From positions 295,846 to 359,845 of the forward strand of contig NZ_FOYX01000001.1 in the NCBI RefSeq assembly GCF_900112245.1: 64,000 bases of DNA. Direction: 5' to 3'. This DNA is from Maribacter stanieri (GTDB lineage Bacteria; Bacteroidota; Bacteroidia; Flavobacteriales; Flavobacteriaceae). Shown here in pieces: positions 8,234 to 16,802 of this stretch (positions within the stretch are counted from its first letter, which is position 1; each line of letters begins with the position of its first letter). The notes beneath the pieces were generated by a model. That model was given only the letters and a program-made list of their open reading frames with translations. It made no database searches and was not told where the DNA came from. The position numbers and the translations under genes are program-made.

Positions 8234-9511
8234 ATGAAACTCTGGGATAAAGGATTTAGCACCGATAAGAAAATAGACCATTTTACGGTAGGAAATGATA
8301 GAGAACTTGATTTGCATTTAGCAAAGTATGATGTAATTGCATCTAAAGCCCACGCTAAAATGCTAGGTGAAATTGGTTTAATAACTCCCAAAGAAACCAA
8401 AGAACTTGTAAATGAGCTAAATCATATTGCAGCTAGAATTGAAAAGGGTACATTTTCTATAGAGAAATCTTTTGAGGACATGCATTCAAAAATTGAATAC
8501 ATGCTTACCCTTAGTTTAGGCGATACAGGTAAAAAAATACATACGGCAAGATCTAGAAACGATCAAGTTTTAGTGGCAATGCATCTTTATCTAAAAGATG
8601 AACTAGATGAAATAAAATCAATGACCAAATCGCTTTTTAACCTTCTTCTGGTAAAAGCGCAAGAACATAAAGATGTAATGTTGCCGGGTTATACCCACTT
8701 ACAAATTGCTATGCCATCTTCTTTTGGACTTTGGTTTTCTGCTTATGCAGAAAGTTTAATAGATGATCTTTATTTTATTGAAGCAGCATATAAAGTTGCC
8801 GATCAAAACCCTTTAGGAAGTGCTGCAGGTTACGGTAGTTCATTTGCTATTGACCGCAGATTCACTACCAAAGAAATGGGCTTTAGTACCTTAAAATATA
8901 ACGTAGTTGCCGCTCAAATGAGTAGAGGAAAAGCTGAAAAGGCTACCGCTTTCGGTATTGCCAACATTGCCGCTACCCTATCTAAAATGGCAATGGACAT
9001 CTGCCTCTACATGAGTCAGAACTTCGATTTTATTTCATTCCCAGATGAATTGACTACAGGTTCTAGCATTATGCCACATAAGAAGAACCCAGATGTATTT
9101 GAATTAGTTCGTGGTAAATGTAATAAGCTACAATCTATACCCAATCAATTAACCTTAATCATCAATAACCTTCCGAGTGGTTACCATAGAGATTTGCAAT
9201 TGGTGAAAGAAATAATTGTTCCGGCTATTCAAGATATGAAAGCTTGTTTAGAGATTTTGACGTTTAGTCTAAAAGAAATTAGAGTGAATAAAAACATTCT
9301 GGACGACCCAAAATACGACTACTTATTTAGTGTAGATACCTTAAATGAATTGGTACAGAACGGCATGCCATTTAGAGATGCTTACAAGAAAATGGGGCAA
9401 GAAATAAATGATGGTACGTTTACACCTAAAAGAGATATTCATCACACCCATGAAGGTAGTTTAGGTAATTTATGTTTAAAGGAAATTCATGATAAGATGA
9501 AAAAGGTTTAA
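8234..9511 (+). CDS. argH: Argininosuccinate lyase
   Basis: Final step of arginine synthesis: splits argininosuccinate to arginine and fumarate. The 425 residues contain the fumarase/lyase superfamily signature G-S-S-I-M-P-H-K-K-N-P (residues 276-286), whose serine-bearing mobile loop is catalytic. They also contain T-A-R-S-R-N-D-Q and the G-Y-T-H-L-Q segment. It is shorter than E. coli ArgH (about 457) but the catalytic regions are intact. It is the last gene of the operon and its stop overlaps by a few bases the 3' end of the convergent YihY-family gene. argG, which would supply argininosuccinate, is not in the window. Confidence 0.94.
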   Translation: MKLWDKGFSTDKKIDHFTVGNDRELDLHLAKYDVIASKAHAKMLGEIGLITPKETKELVNELNHIAARIEKGTFSIEKSFEDMHSKIEYMLTLSLGDTGKKIHTARSRNDQVLVAMHLYLKDELDEIKSMTKSLFNLLLVKAQEHKDVMLPGYTHLQIAMPSSFGLWFSAYAESLIDDLYFIEAAYKVADQNPLGSAAGYGSSFAIDRRFTTKEMGFSTLKYNVVAAQMSRGKAEKATAFGIANIAATLSKMAMDICLYMSQNFDFISFPDELTTGSSIMPHKKNPDVFELVRGKCNKLQSIPNQLTLIINNLPSGYHRDLQLVKEIIVPAIQDMKACLEILTFSLKEIRVNKNILDDPKYDYLFSVDTLNELVQNGMPFRDAYKKMGQEINDGTFTPKRDIHHTHEGSLGNLCLKEIHDKMKKV

Positions 9512-10392
9512 CTCACTTTTACATACTTATCTGAATATATTTTGGTAAACTGTGCTCCAAATGTTACTATTAAACTAGAATAGGACACCCATAGCATTAC
9601 CAAAATTATACTGCCAGCTGCACCATATGTTGAACCTGGTTCTGCTTTACCAAAGTAAAATGCCAGTGCATATTTACCCACTAAAAATAAAAATGCAGTA
9701 AGTGCGGCACCAACTTTAACCGCTTTCCACCGCACATGGGTACTTGGCAAGTATTTAAACATTGCACCAAATAATAGGTAGATAAAGGTTAAGGAAATAA
9801 CAATATCCAACACAAAACCTAGCTCCAACATTCCATCTGGCAAAAGTCTAGATAGTTCAGCAGAAAATGCCGACAAAAATGAGGTTAGCACAAAACTGAT
9901 CAGAAGCAGAAATCCGAAAATAAGGATAAACCCAAATCCTTTTAAACGCATAAATAGCGTAGATAAAATTTCATTAGTGTACTTTGGTTTCGCTTTCCAA
10001 ATATCGTTCAATGCGTTTTGTAATTGATAAAAAACACCAGTAGCACCATAAATTAATACTCCTACCCCCAAAATTGTAGCTACTATAGATGTATTCTCAC
10101 TACCTCTATCCGCAATCATTTCTTGTATAGACTGGGCAGTTTCAGGTCCCATTGCAGACGAAATTTCAGCAAATAATTCTCCACGCACAATTTCCTTTCC
10201 CCAAATACCACCAACCAGTTCCAATATTAAAATAAGTAGACCTGGTAAAGATAAAATTGCATAATAAGCTATAACCGCACTTATTTGAAAAGGTTCTTTT
10301 TCCATCCAAGAATTATAGGTGTTAACCAATAATTTGGGTAGGTGTTGTAACCTGAACTTTAAAATTTGATTTTGACCATTTTTTCGCTTCAT
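9508..10392 (-). CDS. YihY/BrkB-family inner-membrane protein
   Basis: Integral membrane protein of 294 residues with about six hydrophobic segments. It carries family hallmarks: an N-terminal P-F-Q-I-S-A-V-I-A-Y-Y-A-I-L-S-L-P stretch, the G-A-T-G-V-F-Y-Q-L-Q-N-A-L-N-D-I-W motif, and the C-terminal S-T-Y-G-A-A-G-S segment followed by W-V-S-Y-S-S. The family was once annotated as ribonuclease BN and as a Bordetella serum-resistance protein; its function is not settled. The 3' end overlaps argH by about 4 bp (convergent). The start is preceded by an unusually complete Shine-Dalgarno sequence, reported separately. Confidence 0.88.
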   Translation of the reverse strand: MKRKNGQNQILKFRLQHLPKLLVNTYNSWMEKEPFQISAVIAYYAILSLPGLLILILELVGGIWGKEIVRGELFAEISSAMGPETAQSIQEMIADRGSENTSIVATILGVGVLIYGATGVFYQLQNALNDIWKAKPKYTNEILSTLFMRLKGFGFILIFGFLLLISFVLTSFLSAFSAELSRLLPDGMLELGFVLDIVISLTFIYLLFGAMFKYLPSTHVRWKAVKVGAALTAFLFLVGKYALAFYFGKAEPGSTYGAAGSIILVMLWVSYSSLIVTFGAQFTKIYSDKYVKVS

Positions 10393-10398
10393 AAATAT

Positions 10399-10405
10399 CC
10401 TCCTT
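10399..10405 (-). promoter_or_regulatory. Consensus Shine-Dalgarno site of the YihY-family gene
   Basis: On the minus strand the sequence reads AAGGAGG a few bases upstream of the ATG at 10392. Most genes in this window have only A-rich leaders without such a motif, as is usual in Bacteroidota. This site confirms the ATG and stands out from its neighbours. Confidence 0.55.
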
Positions 10406-10608
10406 TTATGGCATTAATAAAACTACGCTATGTTGTTTTTTGCCATTAATGTTATCGGACAAAATACTACCTCAACTGCTTATATGAGAAGACTATTTTC
10501 TATAGAACTGTTATTACTATTTGGAAAATAATGAAATTAGCATCCCCACTAATTTTAGCAAACTATGTCTAAGTGAAAGATTAATTTTGGCGAAGGCTTT
10601 AGTAAAGA

Positions 10609-11670
10609 CTAATTACTTTTCAATAAATTATGAATGAATTCTAATTTATTCTTTACTGAATCAGATATAATAAAGGGATAAAGATCATCTTCACCCATTG
10701 ACCTGTTCATACTATTCAATGCAAATAATAATGGAATACCGGTGTCCATTACCTTCTCAAAGCTAGTTTCTCTATACGGATCGAAACTGGCGTTTATTTT
10801 TAGATTTTTCTTAGCCGTTATCTTCGGATTAGTTTTGAGTCCGAAATTATATGCAGTCTCTAAAACATCTGTCAAATGCAAGTAGTGAGACCAGGTTTCA
10901 GCCCAATCTTCCCAAGGGTGAGAAGACGCATATTTGCTTATAAACCTTTGCTGCCAATTCGCTTGTGGACCGTTGTTGTAATAATTGTTCAAGGCATCAC
11001 CATACGATATAGATTCATTACCGAATATATTTCTAAATTCTGCTAAAGTATCTGGTTTATCACGAACAAGTCTTTCCCAAAAATAATGACCTATTTCATG
11101 CCTAAAATGACCAAGAAGTGTTCTATAACGCTCAGACATTTGCTTTTTAATCTGCTCACGAACAACCGGATCCGCTTCTGATATCAACAAGGTTATTACA
11201 CCATTGGCATGACCTGTCTTTATGTCCTTAGACGCTTCTGGTAAATCTTCTTTCGCCAAGAAATCAAAACAAAAGCCTTTTATCTCATCTGTTGTTTTAC
11301 TGACCACAGGTAATTTAAAACGTAATAATTGATAGACTAATCTGTGTTTAGCAATTTCAATATGCTTCCACTTAATTAAATTATCATCTTCTAAAATATG
11401 GGGAATTGTTCTATTTAAGGAACATGCCAGACAGTATTCATTACCCCTAGAAACATCTACTAGCCAATTACAGACATTATGATTGTAATTTTTACAGTAC
11501 CTATAGGTCTTGTCCTCCAACTCTGGAACATTCCATTGAGATGCTTTCGAATCTAAGGAAACTGTCTTATTATAATACGAAGAATATCCTAAAAGATAAC
11601 CACAGTTTACACATGTGTTATTTTCAAAAACAACCGTATTCTTACAATTTGTACACTGAAATAATTTCAT
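10609..11670 (-). CDS. Putative zinc-ribbon metallopeptidase (HExxH)
   Basis: 353 residues. The N-terminus is a zinc ribbon with C6-x2-C9 and C20-x2-C23; a second cysteine cluster (C-x8-C, then C-x2-C) follows within the first 90 residues. The core carries H191-E-I-G-H195, a zincin active-site motif, in R-H-E-I-G-H-Y-F-W. This arrangement matches, from memory, the family of putative zinc-binding metallopeptidases with N-terminal zinc ribbon (Pfam Peptidase_Mx type), of unknown substrate. There is no signal peptide, so it should be cytoplasmic. It lies 37 bp downstream of the RluB-like gene on the same strand and is probably co-transcribed with it. Confidence 0.8.
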   Translation of the reverse strand: MKLFQCTNCKNTVVFENNTCVNCGYLLGYSSYYNKTVSLDSKASQWNVPELEDKTYRYCKNYNHNVCNWLVDVSRGNEYCLACSLNRTIPHILEDDNLIKWKHIEIAKHRLVYQLLRFKLPVVSKTTDEIKGFCFDFLAKEDLPEASKDIKTGHANGVITLLISEADPVVREQIKKQMSERYRTLLGHFRHEIGHYFWERLVRDKPDTLAEFRNIFGNESISYGDALNNYYNNGPQANWQQRFISKYASSHPWEDWAETWSHYLHLTDVLETAYNFGLKTNPKITAKKNLKINASFDPYRETSFEKVMDTGIPLLFALNSMNRSMGEDDLYPFIISDSVKNKLEFIHNLLKSN

Positions 11671-11707
11671 ATATCCTGAAGTCTTATAACCAGACGAGAA
11701 CCAGGTG

Positions 11708-12550
11708 TTATTTAATCATCTTAAGGTTTATAACCTCTTGATCCGTTAAATACCTCCAGTGTCCTCTTGGTAAGTCTTTTTTAGTAAGACCACCATAAAC
11801 AACCCTGTCAAGCTTTTGAACCTTATACCCTAAGGTTTCGAACAAACGCTCAACAATTTTATTTCTAGAACTAAATATTTCTATTCCTACTTCTCGTTTA
11901 GGAGCATCGGCAATAAAACTAACATCTTGCACTCTCACTACTTTTTCGTCAACTATGACTCCTTCTTGAATTTTCTTTAGATCGGCGCTTCTTAATTCTT
12001 GCTCCAATACTAAATGATAAATTTTACGCATACCATTTATAGGGCTCTTAAGCACCTTCGTCATGTTACCGTCATTGGTAAATAAAAGTAACCCAGTATG
12101 TTCTTTCTCCAATTTATCTATTGGTAGCAATTTTGATTTGGACGCACTAGATATCAATCCAGATACATGTCTTTTTCCTTTTTCGTCACGTATAGTTGTA
12201 ACAAAATCTTTTGGCTTATTAAGCAACACGTATTCTTTCTTAACAGGATTTAATAATTGACCGTCGAATTTTACTTCATCGCTCAACTTCACCTTATACC
12301 CCATTTCTGTGATAGGCTTCCCATTAACAGTTACATTACCTGCAGAAATATAAATATCCGCATCTCTTCTAGAACATACTCCAGAATTTGCTACATATTT
12401 ATTAAGTCTAATAGAATTTGGATCCATTGGCTTACTCGGCGTCACATTTTTCTTAATGGGCGCATTACCTCGAGCATAGCTCTTTTTTTTGAAATTACCT
12501 CCTTGTCTGCCTGAAGCATTCTTTCCCCTATTAGAATCATCCCTACTCAT
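11708..12550 (-). CDS. RluB/RsuA-like pseudouridine synthase with altered catalytic motif
   Basis: Order of parts: a basic, Gly/Ser/Lys-rich N-terminal tail (about 45 residues), an S4 RNA-binding domain (R-L-N-K-Y-V-A-N-S-G-V-C-S-R-R, residues 48-62), and the pseudouridine synthase domain starting K-E-Y-V-L-L-N-K-P. The family's catalytic segment is normally G-R-L-D-x-x-T-x-G-L-L. Here it reads D-K-L-E-K-E-H-T-G-L-L, so the conserved Arg-Leu-Asp has become K146-L147-E148 and the catalytic Asp is Glu. Activity is therefore doubtful or changed. The open frame extends to a TTG at 12571, but ATG at 12550 is preferred because a consensus promoter lies over that extension. Confidence 0.82.
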   Translation of the reverse strand: MSRDDSNRGKNASGRQGGNFKKKSYARGNAPIKKNVTPSKPMDPNSIRLNKYVANSGVCSRRDADIYISAGNVTVNGKPITEMGYKVKLSDEVKFDGQLLNPVKKEYVLLNKPKDFVTTIRDEKGKRHVSGLISSASKSKLLPIDKLEKEHTGLLLFTNDGNMTKVLKSPINGMRKIYHLVLEQELRSADLKKIQEGVIVDEKVVRVQDVSFIADAPKREVGIEIFSSRNKIVERLFETLGYKVQKLDRVVYGGLTKKDLPRGHWRYLTDQEVINLKMIK

Positions 12551-12568
12551 AACTGTACTAATTTTGTA

Positions 12569-12598
12569 CAAAGGTAGGAAATTGCATTGCCGTTCAAA
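12569..12598 (-). promoter_or_regulatory. Bacteroidota-type promoter of the RluB-like gene
   Basis: On the minus strand the -7 box TACCTTTG (12569-12576) matches the Bacteroidota consensus TAnnTTTG exactly. A -33 TTTG (12595-12598) lies 18 bases upstream, in the expected spacing. Transcription should begin just upstream of the ATG at 12550, leaving a very short leader. This rules out the TTG at 12571 as start. Confidence 0.6.
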
Positions 12599-12625
12599 TA
12601 GTTATATGTAACATATTACGAACAA

Positions 12626-13531
12626 CTATAGTATTCTGTTTAAAACCAGGTCTACATCTATTAAAAGAATACTAAAGACACCCATTACAATAATAAGTTT
12701 AAGAATATTATGTAGCCATACATAGTCTTTTCGTACTTGGGCTTTAAAAAGCAGAAATATAAACAATACCATTAGTATCACACAAAGCACAAAATAGAAG
12801 TTCATATATCCCACATCAAACTTAAATATTAGAAGTAAAGCTGGTACAAGGGTCAATAATATTAAAAAAGTTATTAGCAATTTAGATGTTCGCGCTCCGT
12901 ATATAATGGGAATAGTTTTATAATTCTGAGCTAGATCTCCAGAAATGTTCTCCAAATCTTTTATCATCTCTCGTGCAAGAATCAATAAAAAGAGAAATAC
13001 AGCATGTACAAATATGACTGGTTGCAAATTCTTATAATACACAAAGATTACAAAGAAAGGGGTAATCGCCAGGGTAGCTGAAATGAAATTACCTAGAAAA
13101 GGTATTTTTTTCAACTTATGAGAATAAATCCAAATGCCAAAAATATAAGATGAGAAAAAGAAAACAGCTCTAAAAGAAACATAACTAGCCGCTATGACTG
13201 CCATGAAATTTAATACAAAATATGTTGTTAGCTTAAATCGTTGACTCACCAAACGATCCAACATACTTTTACGAGGTTTGTTGATTAGGTCTTTTTCGGC
13301 GTCGTAAAAATTATTTATAATATACCCGCCCGCAATTACCATGGCTGAAGCCAAGACAATTACAAAAAGGTTAAGATCTAAAACCACTTTACGTACTGGC
13401 AATTCTGGTGCCAAAATATAAATAGACGCCAAATATTGAGCTAAAGCTATAACAAGTATGTTATACCCTCTAACTACTGAAAACAGACTCAGTACTTTTA
13501 AAAGTAAGAGCTTATTTTTTCTATTAAGCAT
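12626..13531 (-). CDS. UbiA-superfamily prenyltransferase (GGGP geranylgeranyltransferase-like)
   Basis: Integral membrane prenyltransferase of 301 residues with about eight hydrophobic segments. The first Asp-rich motif is N73-x3-D77-x3-D81 (N-N-F-Y-D-A-E-K-D), and a second acidic motif (K-D-L-E-N-I-S-G-D) lies near residue 195; together they bind the Mg-prenyl diphosphate. Flavobacterial members are often annotated as geranylgeranylglycerol-phosphate geranylgeranyltransferase, but the acceptor (quinone ring, glycerol phosphate or other) cannot be read from the sequence. It starts 12 bp after the GHMP kinase gene and lies downstream of diphosphomevalonate decarboxylase, which supports a role in isoprenoid use. 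Confidence 0.82.
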   Translation of the reverse strand: MLNRKNKLLLLKVLSLFSVVRGYNILVIALAQYLASIYILAPELPVRKVVLDLNLFVIVLASAMVIAGGYIINNFYDAEKDLINKPRKSMLDRLVSQRFKLTTYFVLNFMAVIAASYVSFRAVFFFSSYIFGIWIYSHKLKKIPFLGNFISATLAITPFFVIFVYYKNLQPVIFVHAVFLFLLILAREMIKDLENISGDLAQNYKTIPIIYGARTSKLLITFLILLTLVPALLLIFKFDVGYMNFYFVLCVILMVLFIFLLFKAQVRKDYVWLHNILKLIIVMGVFSILLIDVDLVLNRIL

Positions 13532-13543
13532 TTTGGAAATTAC

Positions 13544-14482
13544 CTAAAAATTATAAACTACTTCCAGTTTATAATCTTTTAACGCAGTTTTAGCTTTTTC
13601 TAAATCTTCTGTAAAACCTAGAATATAACCACCACCACCTGAGCCGCAAAGTTTTAAATAGTAATCATTAGTATCTATACCATTTTTCCATAAGTCATGA
13701 AACTTTGCTGGTATCATAGGTTTGAAATTATCTAAAACAACATGTGACAATTGTTTTAGATTACCGAACAGTGATTGAATATTGCCGTTTACAAAATCTT
13801 CTACACAAGCATCTGTGTGCTTTATAAACTGATTTTTTAGCATTTTTCTAAATCCATCATTTTTCATTTGTTCCATGAAAATCTGAACCATTGGGGCTGT
13901 TTCACCAATAATACCACTATCTAATAAAAATACCGCTCCTTTACCTTCTGCATTCTGAGAAGGTATGCTGGTAGACTCAATATTATCTTTAGAATTTATT
14001 AAAATAGGAAGACTTAAATAACTGTTTAATGGATCAAGACCAGAAGATTTACCATGAAAGAACGACTCCATTTTACCGAATATCGTTTTAAGCTTCAATA
14101 ATTTTTCTCTAGTTAAATTCTCTAAAACCGTTATTTTATCTTGAGCGTATTTATCATAAATAGCTGCTACAAGAGCACCACTACTACCTACGCCATAGCC
14201 CTGTGGTATAGAACTATCAAAATACATACCTTCGGCAACATCTCTATTTAAAAGATCTAAATCAAAAGAAACCAAACTAGGCTCTTCAATTGTAAGATTT
14301 TTTAAATATTGAGCAAATGCTTCTAAGCTTTTATTAGATTTTGTTGCCTCTTTAGACACACTAGAATCAGATTTCAAAGCTCCTTTATAGAAATTATAAG
14401 GTATTGATAATCCTTTGGAATCTTTAATGATACCATACTCCCCGAAGAGAAGAATTTTTGAATAAAAAAGAGGTCCTTTCAT
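13544..14482 (-). CDS. GHMP kinase, probable mevalonate kinase
   Basis: Cytoplasmic kinase of 312 residues. It has the N-terminal S-K-I-L-L-F-G-E-Y segment, the GHMP ATP loop P-Q-G-Y-G-V-G-S-S-G-A (residues 93-103), H-G-K-S-S-G-L-D with the catalytic base D150, and the C-terminal L-C-G-S-G-G-G-G motif. The position between diphosphomevalonate decarboxylase and a prenyltransferase points to mevalonate or phosphomevalonate as substrate; the two kinases are hard to tell apart by eye, but the HGxxSGxD motif is typical of mevalonate kinase. The gap of 148 bp to the decarboxylase gene leaves room for its own promoter. Confidence 0.82.
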   Translation of the reverse strand: MKGPLFYSKILLFGEYGIIKDSKGLSIPYNFYKGALKSDSSVSKEATKSNKSLEAFAQYLKNLTIEEPSLVSFDLDLLNRDVAEGMYFDSSIPQGYGVGSSGALVAAIYDKYAQDKITVLENLTREKLLKLKTIFGKMESFFHGKSSGLDPLNSYLSLPILINSKDNIESTSIPSQNAEGKGAVFLLDSGIIGETAPMVQIFMEQMKNDGFRKMLKNQFIKHTDACVEDFVNGNIQSLFGNLKQLSHVVLDNFKPMIPAKFHDLWKNGIDTNDYYLKLCGSGGGGYILGFTEDLEKAKTALKDYKLEVVYNF

Positions 14483-14630
14483 TTTTAAAAACTAAACAGA
14501 TATTGAAACTTAAGTATAAATATAATCAAAGATTCATATAAAGTTGAACGTTTTACCTTAAATGGTTAAACAAAATAGACGAATCATTTATCTACCAACG
14601 TTTTTTACCAAATAATAGTACTATAAACAC

Positions 14631-15713
14631 CTACAACTTCTTAGCACCCAGACCAATTCGATCACAAATATACTGTCCATTTTGGCAAAAAGGAACTAAC
14701 TTCTCTTTAATAAACGGAAAAACGACATCTTTTTCATTTTCCGGATAAAGTACGTGCACATTGGCACCCGCATCTAAAGTAAAACAAACATGAGTATTAG
14801 ATTCCTCTCTAAACTTCCAAATTTCATTAATAATGGAGAGTGTATTTGGCTTCATTAATATAAAATAAGGATTACTAGTCATCATCATTGCATGTAATGT
14901 TAGCGCCTCACTTTCAACTATACTTATAAAATCAATTAAATTACCATCTGCCAAAACCTTACCAAGTTTTTCCAAATTTGTATGCGCCTGATCAAACCTT
15001 TGCGTCGCAAATGGGTGTCCATGCATGAGTTCATGACCCACCGTACTACTCACTTGCTTCTCTCCTTTATCAACCAATAAAATGGTATCATGAAAATTAT
15101 TGAATATTTCATGTACCTCATAAGGATATTTTATTCCATATAAGTTTGAGCTCCCCTTAATTGAAGATGTTTCACCCCATTGTACCAACGGACCTTCAAT
15201 GCTACGGCATGCACTACCCGAACCTAAACGAGATAAAAATGATACTTTTCTATTAAAATCATTAGTTGTAATATTAGGTAAGAACGTTTTTTCCATCTCC
15301 ATAAAGCACAATGCCAAAGCAGACATACCACTTGCAGATGATGCTATACCACTACTATGTGGAAAAGAATTAGATGTATTTATTATAAAATGATAGTCTT
15401 TCAAAAATGGCAAATACGCCACTATTCTTTTTAAGAACGTATTTATTTTTGGTTTAAATTCTTCTTTTGCCTCTCCTTCAAACAATAGGTCGAACGAAAA
15501 TTCATCACTATGCTGTGCCTTCTTTTTATAATGTACACAAGTTTTTGTTACACATGCAGCCAACGTAAAACTAATAGATGGATTTGCAGGAATTTGATTT
15601 TCTCTTTTTCCCCAATACTTTACTAAAGCAATATTACTTGGAGAAGAATAGGTTACAGAACCTTCTTCTTTCAATGTGGTATATGGAGCTGGAATAAAAT
15701 CTTTTTCTGACAT
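14631..15713 (-). CDS. mvaD: Diphosphomevalonate decarboxylase
   Basis: Converts diphosphomevalonate to isopentenyl diphosphate with ATP. The protein shows N-I-A-L-V-K-Y-W-G-K-R (family N-terminus), the GHMP-type loop S-F-P-H-S-S-G-I-A-S-S-A-S-G, the S-R-L-G-S-G-S-A-C-R-S motif, and T-L-D-A-G-A-N-V-H with the conserved catalytic aspartate. Length is about 360 residues. The frame is open up to a TTG at 15755, but the ATG at 15713 is preferred because a -7 promoter box lies between the two. Its presence shows that this organism makes isoprenoids by the mevalonate pathway, as Flavobacteriaceae generally do. Confidence 0.92.
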   Translation of the reverse strand: MSEKDFIPAPYTTLKEEGSVTYSSPSNIALVKYWGKRENQIPANPSISFTLAACVTKTCVHYKKKAQHSDEFSFDLLFEGEAKEEFKPKINTFLKRIVAYLPFLKDYHFIINTSNSFPHSSGIASSASGMSALALCFMEMEKTFLPNITTNDFNRKVSFLSRLGSGSACRSIEGPLVQWGETSSIKGSSNLYGIKYPYEVHEIFNNFHDTILLVDKGEKQVSSTVGHELMHGHPFATQRFDQAHTNLEKLGKVLADGNLIDFISIVESEALTLHAMMMTSNPYFILMKPNTLSIINEIWKFREESNTHVCFTLDAGANVHVLYPENEKDVVFPFIKEKLVPFCQNGQYICDRIGLGAKKL

Positions 15714-15730
15714 TGAATATTCAATTTGTG

Positions 15731-15738
15731 CAAATATA
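15731..15738 (-). promoter_or_regulatory. -7 promoter box of mvaD
   Basis: TATATTTG on the minus strand, an exact match to TAnnTTTG, lies 17 bases upstream of the ATG at 15713. The nearest TTG upstream is only 14 bases away, shorter than the usual spacing, so the -33 element is weak. The site supports ATG at 15713 as start of mvaD. Confidence 0.45.
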
Positions 15739-15794
15739 GTTTTTAGGGCTATCAATTGAAATAAATCCTTATTTTAGAGGTAAACACCGACCTA

Positions 15795-16268
15795 TTGAAA
15801 AGAAAGCTTACTTACGTTTTTATTGGTATTTTATTATGTACCACCATTGGATTTCTCAGCAGCGTTGTTACGCAAAGCTCTGTAAACGATTGGTATATGA
15901 CGTTGAACAAGCCAAGCTTTAGTCCCCCAAATTGGATCTTTGCTCCTGTTTGGAGTGTATTATATATTATGATGGGAATTTCTGCAGGTTGGGTTTGGGC
16001 GAAAGGCTTTCATCATAAGTATGTAAAAACCGGACTCTATCATTTTGGTTTTCAACTTCTTTTAAATGGTTTATGGAGTATTGTTTTCTTTGGACTAAAG
16101 CAGCCCCTTTTAGCGCTTCTGATAATAATTACATTATTAATTATTCTTGGGTTAACCATTAAATGGTTTAACGTTGTCAGTAAATTAGCCGCCGCTCTAT
16201 TGGTCCCTTATTTTCTATGGCTATGTTTTGCTACAGCTTTGAACTATAAAATTTGGGAATTAAATTAA
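15795..16268 (+). CDS. TspO/MBR-family membrane protein
   Basis: 157 residues with five predicted membrane helices. Family motifs visible are W-Y-M-T-L-N-K-P-S-F-S-P-P-N-W-I-F-A-P-V-W (written here in full as the tryptophan- and proline-rich loop after helix 1), M-M-G-I-S-A-G-W-V-W and L-N-G-L-W-S. TspO proteins bind tetrapyrroles and cholesterol-like ligands in other organisms; the role here is unknown. The start is TTG at 15795: the first in-frame ATG would remove helix 1. The gene is divergent from mvaD and its 3' end overlaps the convergent DUF1697 gene by about 4 bp. Confidence 0.88.
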   Translation: MKRKLTYVFIGILLCTTIGFLSSVVTQSSVNDWYMTLNKPSFSPPNWIFAPVWSVLYIMMGISAGWVWAKGFHHKYVKTGLYHFGFQLLLNGLWSIVFFGLKQPLLALLIIITLLIILGLTIKWFNVVSKLAAALLVPYFLWLCFATALNYKIWELN

Positions 16269-16801
16269 CTCAGTTCTATTAATTTGGTCAAGGTTCTATA
16301 ATTTCTGGTAGTTGCTAAAACCTTCAACTTTCGCTCAATTAGATTGTTATTTAATTTTGCTTTTCCGTAGCCAGCTTTACACTTGAGATAAATACAAGTA
16401 TCAGCTATTACAAATTCTTCATTATCAAAAGATTCTGATTCAAAACTATTTAATTCATCTTTATTTGGTTTATTCTTGAGAAGAACAAAATAGATTTGCT
16501 TTCTTAAGATTTCGTCATCTGTAATGAACGGATTATGGTTTAGTATTCCTTGTAAAACAGAAACGGTTTTTACTATTACCGGTACATTAAACCCAAACTC
16601 GTTTAAAATAGCTTTTGAAAGTAGTTCTTCTAATTCTACCGTATTATCTAAAGTACTATTAAAGACAATATTTCCACTTTGAATGTATGTTTTAACTTGT
16701 TGAAGTTTTAAGTCCTCACATAACTTTTTAAGTTGGGTCATTACAATCTTATGCTTACCACTAACATTTATTCCTCTTAAAAATGCTACATAAGTTGTCA
16801 T
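16265..16801 (-). CDS. DUF1697 family protein
   Basis: About 178 residues, cytoplasmic, with the family opening M-T-T-Y-V-A-F-L-R-G-I-N-V-S-G-K-H-K and the following Y-I-Q-S-G-N-I-V-F segment. No function is established for DUF1697. The frame is open to a TTG at 16810, but ATG at 16801 starts exactly at the family's N-terminus and lies just after the stop of the upstream gene. It is the last gene of the minus-strand run that begins at lacI. Confidence 0.82.
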   Translation of the reverse strand: MTTYVAFLRGINVSGKHKIVMTQLKKLCEDLKLQQVKTYIQSGNIVFNSTLDNTVELEELLSKAILNEFGFNVPVIVKTVSVLQGILNHNPFITDDEILRKQIYFVLLKNKPNKDELNSFESESFDNEEFVIADTCIYLKCKAGYGKAKLNNNLIERKLKVLATTRNYRTLTKLIELS

Positions 16802-16802
16802 A

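Noticed and set aside
12551..12571. TTG-initiated N-terminal extension of the RluB-like protein
   Set aside because: A consensus promoter (-7 box at 12569-12576) lies over it, and the ATG at 12550 is close downstream.
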